Positions 57,693 through 64,000 of a stretch of 64,000 nt of DNA are shown piece after piece (the first letter of the stretch is position 1; each line of letters begins with the position of its first letter). The position numbers and the translations under genes were made by a program. Under the pieces are notes generated by a model. It ran no database searches. It was not told the DNA's origin and worked only from the letters and a program-made list of their open reading frames with translations. Origin of the DNA: Streptomyces venezuelae (GTDB taxonomy: Bacteria > Actinomycetota > Actinomycetes > Streptomycetales > Streptomycetaceae); NCBI RefSeq assembly GCF_008642375.1, contig NZ_CP029194.1, positions 1,488,001-1,552,000 on the forward strand. The letters are read 5' to 3'.

Positions 57693-58421
57693 GTGAGCGA
57701 CGAGGAGCACGAGCCGAGGTATACGGTCGACGAGCTGGCCGCGCGGGCCGGGGTGACGGTGCGGACCGTGCGGTTCTACGGAACGCGGGGGCTGTTGCCG
57801 CCGCCCGTGATCGGGGCGCGGCGGGTCGGGCATTACGGGGCCGGACATCTGGCGCGGCTCGCGCTCATCGAGGAGTTGCAGCGGCAGGGCATGACGCTGG
57901 CCGCGATCGAGCGGTACCTGGAGCAGTTGCCGGCCGACCTCAGCGAGCAGGACCTGGCCATTCACCGGGCCCTCGTGGCCTCCTGGGCGCCCGAGTCCGC
58001 CGAGGAGATCACGCTGCGCGAGCTGGAGCGGCGGGCCGGGCGGGCGCTCACCGGGCAGGACGTCGAGCGGCTCGCCGCGATGGGTGTGCTGGAGCCGATC
58101 GAGGGGAGCGAGGCCTTCCGGCTCGACGGGACGCTGCTGCGGCTCGGGGTCGAGCTGCTGGACGTGCCGATCGAGCACGAGACGATCCTCGCCTCCCGCA
58201 CCGTCCTCGTGGAGCACGCGCGCTCCGCCGCCCAGGAGCTCTCCCGGCTCTTCCGGGACGAGGTGTGGAACCCGTACCGGGAGAGCGCCGAGGACCCGGA
58301 CCACCTGAACGCCATGCGGTCGCTCTCGGCCCATATGCAGCCGATGGTGGTCCAGGCCCTGGTCACGGCCTTCCAGCGCTCGCTCCGCGAGGAGCTGCGC
58401 GCCGCGTTCAGGAGTCGGTGA
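57693..58421 (+). CDS. MerR family transcriptional regulator
   Basis: The 242-residue protein opens with the MerR helix-turn-helix (YTVDELAARAGVTVRTVRFY, then GTRGLLPPPVIGARRVGHY), a dimerisation helix (LIEELQRQGMTLAAIERYLE), and a long C-domain that may bind a ligand. GTG at 57693 is 13 bases from a TACTGT -10-like element. It is convergent with, and overlaps by 14 bases, the fatty-acid oxidation operon that follows; similar MerR genes flank fadAB-like operons in actinobacteria, so it may control them. Confidence 0.87.
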   Translation: MSDEEHEPRYTVDELAARAGVTVRTVRFYGTRGLLPPPVIGARRVGHYGAGHLARLALIEELQRQGMTLAAIERYLEQLPADLSEQDLAIHRALVASWAPESAEEITLRELERRAGRALTGQDVERLAAMGVLEPIEGSEAFRLDGTLLRLGVELLDVPIEHETILASRTVLVEHARSAAQELSRLFRDEVWNPYRESAEDPDHLNAMRSLSAHMQPMVVQALVTAFQRSLREELRAAFRSR

Positions 58422-60582
58422 AGACCTCGCCCCGTTCGGCCTTCTCGACGAGGAGGGCCGGCGGGGTGAAGCGCTCGCCGTACGTCTCCGCCAGTTCGCG
58501 CGCGCGGGCCGTGAAGCCGGCGACCCCGCCCTCGTAGCCGTTGACGTACTGGAGCACGCCGCCGGTCCAGGCCGGGAAGCCGATGCCCATGATGGAGCCG
58601 ATGTTGGCGTCGGCGACCGAGGTCAGGACGCCCTCCTCCAGGAGCCGGACGGTGTCCAGCGCCTCGGAGAACAGCATCCGCTCCTGCATGTCGCGGAAGG
58701 GGATCTCGTGTCCGGGCTTCCCGAAGTGCTCGCGCAGGCCGGGCCAGAGCCTGCCGCGCTTGCCGTCCTCCGCGTACTCGTAGAAGCCGGCGCCGCCGCT
58801 GCGGCCCGGGCGGCCGAACTCGTCGACCATGCGGTCGATCACGGCCTCGGCCGGGTGGGTGGTCCAGACGCCGCCGGCCTCCTCGATCGCGCGCCGGGTC
58901 TCGTTGCGGATCTTGCGGGGCAGGGTCAGGGTCAGCTCGTCCATGAGGGAGAGGACCTTCGCCGGGTAGCCGGCCTGGGCCGCGGCCTGCTCCACCGAGG
59001 CGGGCTCGATGCCCTCGCCGACCATGGCGACGCCTTCGTTGATGAAGTGGCCGATGACACGGGAGGTGAAGAAGCCCCGCGAGTCGTTGACGACGATCGG
59101 CGTCTTGTTGATCTGGCGGACCAGGTCGAAGGCGCGGGCGAGGGCCTCGTCGCCGGTGCGCTCGCCCTTGATGATCTCGACCAGCGGCATCTTGTCGACG
59201 GGCGAGAAGAAGTGCAGTCCGATGAAGTCGTCCTGGCGCTCCACGCCCTCGGCGAGGGCGGTGATCGGCAGGGTCGAGGTGTTGGAGCAGAGCAGCGCGT
59301 CCGGGGCGACGACGTGCTGGATCTCCTGGAAGACCTTGTGCTTGAGGGAGGTGTCCTCGAAGACCGCCTCGATGACCGCGTCGCAGCCGGCCACGGCCTG
59401 GACGTCGGAGGTCGGGGTGATGCGGGCGAGGAGCGCGTCGGCCTTCTCCTGGGTGGTGCGGCCCCGGGAGACGGCCTTGGCGCAGAGCTTCTCGGAGTAC
59501 GCCTTGCCCTTCGCCGCCGACTCCTCCGAGACGTCCTTGAGGACGACCTCGATGCCGGCGCGGGCGCAGGAGTACGCGATGCCGGCGCCCATCATGCCGG
59601 CGCCGAGGACGGCGACCTTGCGGACCTGCCGCTTCTCGACGTCCTTCGGGCGGCTCGCGCCCGAGTTCACGGCCTGGAGGTCGAAGAAGAACGCCTGGAT
59701 CATGTTCTTCGCGGTCTGCCCGATGACCAGCTCGGTGAAGTAGCGGCTCTCGATGGTGAGCGCGGTCGCGAAGTCGACCTGGGAGCCCTCGACGGCGGCG
59801 GCCATGATCGCGCGGGGCGCCGGGTAGGGAGCGCCGTTCAGCTGCTTGCGCAGGTTGGCGGGGAAGGCCGGCAGGTTGGCGGCGAACTTCGGGTTCGACG
59901 GGGTGCCGCCGGGGATCCGGTGGCCGGGGACGTCCCAGGGCTGGTGGGACTCGGGGTTCGCGTCGATGAAGGCGATGGCCTTGGCCATCATCTCCTCGGG
60001 GGTGGCGGCCACCTCGTGGACGAGGCCGTTCTCCAGGGCGCGCTTCGGGGTGTACTGGGTGCCCTGGAGGAGCACCTTGAGCAGGGCGTCGGTGATGCCC
60101 ATGAGGCGTACGGTGCGGGCGACACCGCCGCCGCCCGGCAGCAGGCCGAGGGTGACCTCGGGCAGGCCGATCTTGGAGCCGGGGGCGTCGAGGGCGACGC
60201 GGTGGTGGGAGGCCAGCGCGATCTCGTAGCCGCCGCCGAGGGCCGCGCCGTTGACGGCGGCGACGACGGGCTTGCCGAGGGTCTCGATGCGGCGCAGGGC
60301 GTTCTTGATCCCGATGGCCGAGTCGAAGATGTCCTGGGCGTGTTCGGGGCCCGCCTTGACCATGTCCTTCAGGTCGCCGCCGGCGAAGAAGGTCTTCTTC
60401 GCGGAGGTGTAGATGATGCCGCGGATGGAGTCCTTCTCGGCCTCCACACGGTCGGCGATCGCGATGATCGAGGCCCGGAAGGCCTGGTTCATGGTGTTGG
60501 CGGACTGGTTCGGGTCGTCGAGGACGAGGGTGACGATCCCGGTCTCGTCCTGCTCCCAGCGGATGGTGGTGCTCTCGCTCAT
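58408..60582 (-). CDS. fadB: Fatty acid oxidation complex alpha subunit (enoyl-CoA hydratase / 3-hydroxyacyl-CoA dehydrogenase)
   Basis: The 724-residue bifunctional protein has residues 1-200 as a crotonase domain (FFAGGDLKDMV, AVNGAALGGGYEIALASHH) giving enoyl-CoA hydratase/isomerase activity. Residues 320-720 are a 3-hydroxyacyl-CoA dehydrogenase: VAVLGAGMMGAGIAYSCARA for NAD binding, LHFFSPVDKMPLVEIIKG with the catalytic His, and NDSRGFFTSRVIGHFINEG. It forms the beta-oxidation complex with the thiolase 47 bases downstream. ATG at 60582 is followed by typical family sequence. MerR overlaps its 3' end on the other strand. Confidence 0.94.
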   Translation of the reverse strand: MSESTTIRWEQDETGIVTLVLDDPNQSANTMNQAFRASIIAIADRVEAEKDSIRGIIYTSAKKTFFAGGDLKDMVKAGPEHAQDIFDSAIGIKNALRRIETLGKPVVAAVNGAALGGGYEIALASHHRVALDAPGSKIGLPEVTLGLLPGGGGVARTVRLMGITDALLKVLLQGTQYTPKRALENGLVHEVAATPEEMMAKAIAFIDANPESHQPWDVPGHRIPGGTPSNPKFAANLPAFPANLRKQLNGAPYPAPRAIMAAAVEGSQVDFATALTIESRYFTELVIGQTAKNMIQAFFFDLQAVNSGASRPKDVEKRQVRKVAVLGAGMMGAGIAYSCARAGIEVVLKDVSEESAAKGKAYSEKLCAKAVSRGRTTQEKADALLARITPTSDVQAVAGCDAVIEAVFEDTSLKHKVFQEIQHVVAPDALLCSNTSTLPITALAEGVERQDDFIGLHFFSPVDKMPLVEIIKGERTGDEALARAFDLVRQINKTPIVVNDSRGFFTSRVIGHFINEGVAMVGEGIEPASVEQAAAQAGYPAKVLSLMDELTLTLPRKIRNETRRAIEEAGGVWTTHPAEAVIDRMVDEFGRPGRSGGAGFYEYAEDGKRGRLWPGLREHFGKPGHEIPFRDMQERMLFSEALDTVRLLEEGVLTSVADANIGSIMGIGFPAWTGGVLQYVNGYEGGVAGFTARARELAETYGERFTPPALLVEKAERGEVFTDS

Positions 60583-60629
60583 GTCTCTGCTTCTCCGTGG
60601 ATCCGTGAAGAGGGGTTCGGACGGGACCG

Positions 60630-61844
60630 TCAGATGCGCTCGACGATGGTGGCGATGCCCATGCCGCCGCCCACGCAGAGGGTGGCCAGGCCGTAGCGCT
60701 TGTCCTGGCGCTCCAGCTCGTCGACGAGGGTGCCGAGGATCATCGCGCCGGTGGCGCCGAGCGGGTGGCCGAGGGCGATGGCGCCGCCGTTGACGTTGAC
60801 CTTGTCCAGCGAGAGGCCCATGTCCTTGACGAAGCGGAGGACGACGGCCGCGAAGGCCTCGTTGATCTCGACCAGGTCGATGTCGTCGATGGTGAGGCCG
60901 GCCTTGGCGAGGGCCTTGCGGGTGGCCGGGGCGGGGCCGGTGAGCATGATGGTCGGCTCGGAGCCGGAGACGGCCGCCGAGACGATCCGGGCGCGCGGCG
61001 TCAGCCCGTACCGCTCGCCGACCTCCTTCGAGCCGATGGCGACGAGGGAGGCGCCGTCGACGATGCCGGAGGAGTTGCCCGCGTGGTGGACGTGGTCGAT
61101 CTCCTCGACCCAGTGGTACTTCTGCAGGGCGACCGCGTCGAAGCCGCCCAGCTCGCCGATGTCGGCGAAGGAGGGCTTGAGGCGGGCGAGGGAGTCGGCG
61201 GTGGTGCCGGGGCGCAGGAACTCGTCGTGGTCGAGGACGGTGAGTCCGGCGCGGTCCTTCACGGGGACGATCGAGCGGGCGAAGCGGCCGTCCTTGACGG
61301 CGGCGGCGGCGCGCTCCTGGGAGAGGGCGGCGTACTCGTCGACGTCGCGGCGGCTGAAGCCCTCGATGGTGGCGATGAGGTCGGCGCCGATGCCCTGCGG
61401 GACGAAGTTGGTCTCCAGGTTGGTCATCGGGTCGGCGAACCAGGCGCCGCCGTCGGAGGCCATCGGCACCCGCGACATGGACTCGACGCCGCCGGCGAGG
61501 ACGAGGTCCTCCCAGCCGGAGCGGACCTTCATCGCGGCCATGTTGACCGCTTCGAGGCCGGAGGCACAGAAGCGGTTCTCCTGGACGCCGGCGACGGTGT
61601 CGGGGAGTCCGGCGGCGATGCCGGCGATCCGGGCGATGTCGGAGCCCTGGTCGCCGACCGGGCCGACGACGCCGAGGACGATGTCGTCGATGGCGGCCGG
61701 GTCGAGGCCGGGGTGGCGGGCCTGGATCTCCCGGATGAGGCCGACGACCAGGTCGATCGGCTTGGTGCCGTGCAGGGATCCGTTGGCCTTGCCGCGTCCG
61801 CGCGGGGTGCGGATCGCGTCGTACACGTACGCTTCGGTGCTCAC
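60630..61844 (-). CDS. fadA: Acetyl-CoA C-acyltransferase (thiolase)
   Basis: The 404-residue thiolase cleaves 3-ketoacyl-CoA to acetyl-CoA and a shortened acyl-CoA. It has the nucleophile Cys in [17 protein letters not shown], the [16 protein letters not shown]is/Glu region, [15 protein letters not shown], and the C-terminal Cys in [14 protein letters not shown]. Start ATG at 61844 is followed by [20 protein letters not shown]. It forms the beta subunit for the alpha subunit downstream, the order being thiolase then FadB-like in transcription. Confidence 0.95.
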   Translation of the reverse strand: MSTEAYVYDAIRTPRGRGKANGSLHGTKPIDLVVGLIREIQARHPGLDPAAIDDIVLGVVGPVGDQGSDIARIAGIAAGLPDTVAGVQENRFCASGLEAVNMAAMKVRSGWEDLVLAGGVESMSRVPMASDGGAWFADPMTNLETNFVPQGIGADLIATIEGFSRRDVDEYAALSQERAAAAVKDGRFARSIVPVKDRAGLTVLDHDEFLRPGTTADSLARLKPSFADIGELGGFDAVALQKYHWVEEIDHVHHAGNSSGIVDGASLVAIGSKEVGERYGLTPRARIVSAAVSGSEPTIMLTGPAPATRKALAKAGLTIDDIDLVEINEAFAAVVLRFVKDMGLSLDKVNVNGGAIALGHPLGATGAMILGTLVDELERQDKRYGLATLCVGGGMGIATIVERI

Positions 61845-61890
61845 GTAAAGCCTTTCGCGATGAGGGTGGTCGAGCGGGAGAGGGACGACG

Positions 61891-63033
61891 TCAGCCGAGG
61901 AGGGAACGGCCGATGATCTCCTTCATGATCTCGGTGGTGCCGCCGTAGATGGTCTGGATCCGGCCGTCGGTGTAAGCGCGGGCGACCGGGAATTCGCTCA
62001 TGTAGCCGTATCCGCCGTGCAGTTGCAGACAGCGGTCGGCGACGCGCTTCTGCAGCTCGGTCGCCCACCACTTGGCCATGGAGGCGTGGACAGCGTCCAG
62101 GGCGCCGCTCGCGTGCTCCTCGATGCAGCGGTCGACGAAGGTCCGGGTGACGGCGCACTCGGTGGCCATCTCGGCGATCTCGAAGCGGACGTGCTGGAGC
62201 TTGGCGAGCGGCCGGCCGAAGGCCTCGCGCTCCTTGACGTACCGGCTGGTGATCTCCAGGAGGTGCTCGGCCCCGGCGATGCCGGCGACGGCGATGGCCA
62301 GGCGCTCCTGGGCGAGGTTGGTCATCAGGTGCACGAAGGCGCCGTTGAGCTCGCCGAGCAGGTTCTCCTTGGGGACGCGGACGTCGTGGAAGAACAGCTC
62401 GGCGGTGTCCTGGGACTTCTGGCCGATCTTGTCGAGGTTCCGGCCGCGTTCGAAGCCCTCGGCGCCGCGCTCCACGACGAGGAGGGAGAGGCCGTGCGCG
62501 CCGCCCTCCGGGGTCGTCCGGGCTACGACGATCACGAGGTCGGCCAGGATGCCGTTGGAGATGAAGGTCTTGGAGCCGTTGAGGATCCAGTGGTCGCCGT
62601 GGTCCTCGGCGGTGGTGCGGATGCCCTGGAGGTCGGAGCCCGCGCCGGGTTCGGTCATCGCGATGGCGGTGACGGTCTCGCCCGAGCAGAAGCCGGGCAG
62701 CCAGCGCCGCTTCTGCTCGTCGGTGGCGAGCGAGGTGAGGTACGGGCCGATGATGTCGTTGTGCAGGCCGATGGCGAGCCCGGGGGCGCCGGCCCGGGTG
62801 AACTCCTCGGCGAGGACGGCTCCGTAGCGGAAGTCGGGGGTGCCCCCGCCGCCGTACTCCTCGTCGACGGCGAGCCCGAGCAGCCCCTGCCGTCCGGCGG
62901 CGAGCCAGACCTCACGGGAGACGACACCGTCCTTCTCCCACTGCTCGTAGTACGGCAGCACCTCCTTCTCCAGGAAGGTGCGGACGACCGCCCGGAAGGC
63001 CTCGTGGTCGGCGGTGTAGAGCTGACGCTTCAT
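61891..63033 (-). CDS. Acyl-CoA dehydrogenase
   Basis: The 380-residue FAD enzyme has [20 protein letters not shown] (family signature 1), [20 protein letters not shown], and the C-terminal [34 protein letters not shown] (in parts). The catalytic-base Glu of the medium-chain type appears near [12 protein letters not shown]. It would start beta-oxidation by oxidising acyl-CoA to enoyl-CoA. ATG at 63033 overlaps the CaiB gene stop (ATGA), so these two are coupled. Confidence 0.94.
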   Translation of the reverse strand: MKRQLYTADHEAFRAVVRTFLEKEVLPYYEQWEKDGVVSREVWLAAGRQGLLGLAVDEEYGGGGTPDFRYGAVLAEEFTRAGAPGLAIGLHNDIIGPYLTSLATDEQKRRWLPGFCSGETVTAIAMTEPGAGSDLQGIRTTAEDHGDHWILNGSKTFISNGILADLVIVVARTTPEGGAHGLSLLVVERGAEGFERGRNLDKIGQKSQDTAELFFHDVRVPKENLLGELNGAFVHLMTNLAQERLAIAVAGIAGAEHLLEITSRYVKEREAFGRPLAKLQHVRFEIAEMATECAVTRTFVDRCIEEHASGALDAVHASMAKWWATELQKRVADRCLQLHGGYGYMSEFPVARAYTDGRIQTIYGGTTEIMKEIIGRSLLG

Positions 63034-64000
63034 GCTTCGGTCTCCTGGGTCTGGGGCGGGGTCGTCTCCCCGAGCGCGGGTACGGCCCAGTCGCGTGCGA
63101 CGGAGGTGGTGTCGGCACCGGGCAGGGCGGGGCCCGCGCGGAGGGTGCCGGGGGTGACGGAGAAGCGGGGTGCGGGGGCGGGCTGGGTGAGGCCGGAGTG
63201 TTCGGTGAAGGTGCCGCGGGCCGCGAGGTGCGGATGGGCGGGCGCCTCACGGAGCGAGAGGACCGGCGCCACGCAGGCGTCGGTGCCCTCGAAGACGGAC
63301 GTCCACTCCTCACGCGTACGGCTCCGGAAGCGCTCGGCGACGGCCGCGCGCAGTTCGGGCCAGCGGGCGAGGTCGCCGCGCAGGGCATCGGCCTCCTCGA
63401 TGCCGAGGAGGCGGCCGAACTCCGCGTAGAACTGCCCTTCCAGTGCGCCGACCGCCATGTGTCCGCCGTCGGAGGTCTCGTAGACGCCGTAGAAGGGACA
63501 GCCGCCGTCGAGGAGGTTGACCCCCCGGCGGTCCTGCCAGCCGCCGGCCGCGAGCATGCCGTGGATCATGGTGGTGAGGTGGGCGGTGCCGTCGACGATG
63601 GCGGCGTCGACGACCTGGCCCTCGCCGTGCGCCCGCGCGTGCTGGAGGGCGGCGAGGACGCCGATGACGAGGTAGAGGGAGCCGCCCGCGTAGTCGCCGA
63701 CGAGGTTCGCGGGGACGGTGGGCGGGCCGTCCGGGTCGGGGCCGATCATGCCCAGGGCGCCGGTGATCGCGATGTACCCGATGTCGTGCCCCGCGGTCGC
63801 GGCGAGCGGCCCGTCCTGGCCCCAGCCGGTCATCCGGCCGTAGACGAGCCGGGGGTTGCGGGCGAGGCAGGGCTCGGGGCCGACGCCGAGGCGTTCGGCG
63901 ACGCCGGGGCGGTAGCCCTCGACGAGGATGTCGGCGCGCGCGACGAGGTCGAGCACGGTGGCGGGGCCGTCGTCGGCCTTGAGGTCGACAAGGACGGAGC
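63030..64000 (-). CDS. CaiB/BaiF CoA-transferase family protein (partial, N-terminus outside window)
   Basis: At least 323 residues are visible; the frame enters at 64000 with the typical VLVDLKADDGPATVLDLVAR, then DILVEGYRPGVAERLGVG, RLVYGRMTGWGQDGPLA, GHDIGYIAITGALGMIG and GQVVDAAIVDGTAHLT, the family III CoA-transferase fold. The N-terminal segment, including the start, is missing. It probably activates a carboxylic acid by CoA transfer for degradation by the dehydrogenase, hydratase and thiolase genes behind it. The G/A-type active-site Asp usually found in the VDLK region is present. Confidence 0.9.
   Translation of the reverse strand, partial: SVLVDLKADDGPATVLDLVARADILVEGYRPGVAERLGVGPEPCLARNPRLVYGRMTGWGQDGPLAATAGHDIGYIAITGALGMIGPDPDGPPTVPANLVGDYAGGSLYLVIGVLAALQHARAHGEGQVVDAAIVDGTAHLTTMIHGMLAAGGWQDRRGVNLLDGGCPFYGVYETSDGGHMAVGALEGQFYAEFGRLLGIEEADALRGDLARWPELRAAVAERFRSRTREEWTSVFEGTDACVAPVLSLREAPAHPHLAARGTFTEHSGLTQPAPAPRFSVTPGTLRAGPALPGADTTSVARDWAVPALGETTPPQTQETEA

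Noticed and set aside
1..64000. CRISPR arrays, IS elements, prophage or rRNA
   Set aside because: No regularly spaced repeats, transposase motifs or conserved RNA blocks were seen on either strand.

Overview
The window is a GC-rich (about 70 % or more) actinobacterial chromosome segment that reads as Streptomyces. Codon third positions are almost all G or C, GTG/TTG starts and leaderless starts are common, and the gene set is typical of the genus: a complete squalene/hopanoid operon, a c-di-AMP riboswitch ahead of a LysM-M23 peptidase, a SCO6745-family gene, a DUF5941 protein and an XRE-cupin/DUF6126 pair. From memory, the idi - CDF transporter - SCO6745-like neighbourhood and the hopanoid operon resemble the SCO67xx region of S. 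coelicolor. I see no IS element, prophage, CRISPR array, rRNA or tRNA.

Layout. 1-5.2 kb: a partial metallo-beta-lactamase-fold gene, a Glu/Leu/Phe/Val-type dehydrogenase with a palindromic operator candidate, a TetR regulator, a SIMPL-domain protein, and a DUF6745 gene with a small partner. 5.3-10.6 kb: a tightly coupled five-gene operon (STM4015, STM4014, STM4013, STM4012 and STM4011 families: an LRR-like protein, an ATP-grasp-like enzyme, a sulfatase-fold hydrolase and two radical SAM enzymes). Its function is not known to me. Both this operon and the divergent small-protein/DUF6745 pair are preceded by sequences that fit the PafBC/RecA-independent DNA-damage promoter (tTGTCRgtg-N8-TAnnnT). 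10.5-14.9 kb: a GDSL hydrolase, the riboswitch-controlled peptidase, a tyrosine-phosphatase-like protein, and an XRE-cupin/DUF6126 unit with a striking double palindrome. 14.9-24.7 kb: the hopanoid operon on the minus strand, in transcription order a 20-aa leader ORF, hpnC, hpnD, a 49-aa coupled ORF, hpnE, polyprenyl synthase, shc, hpnG, hpnH and hpnO. 24.9-32.7 kb: a TetR gene and a seven-gene minus-strand operon (DUF5941/CDP-alcohol transferase, nucleotidyltransferase, glycerol-1-phosphate-dehydrogenase-like enzyme, second CDP-alcohol transferase, GT2, TagGH-like ABC exporter). It looks like an uncharacterised phospho-glycopolymer or phosphoglycolipid pathway.

33-48 kb is mostly housekeeping: CDF metal exporter, methyltransferase-GNAT fusion, idi, anti-sigma-type kinase, HdeD-like membrane protein, enoyl-CoA hydratase, a DJ-1 and GlxA pair, SCO6745-family protein, Tex, a ComB-like phosphatase with a HEAT-like protein, an ABC-F ATPase and a D-amino-acid-oxidase-like protein. 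48-57.6 kb is rich in secreted hydrolases (M14 carboxypeptidase, S15 X-Pro peptidase, M1 aminopeptidase, sphingomyelinase C), with an MpaB-type oxygenase, an orphan ATP-synthase b-subunit-like protein and a macro-domain protein. The macro-domain gene has an exact match to the DNA-damage promoter motif, placed for leaderless translation. 57.7-64 kb is a fatty-acid degradation set: MerR regulator, two-domain hydratase/dehydrogenase, thiolase, acyl-CoA dehydrogenase, and a CaiB/BaiF CoA-transferase cut by the window edge.

The most interesting parts are the STM4011-4015 operon with its putative damage-type promoters, and the glycerol-1-phosphate/CDP-alcohol/TagGH-like operon. Function statements rest on motifs and family knowledge recalled from memory; no database search was run.
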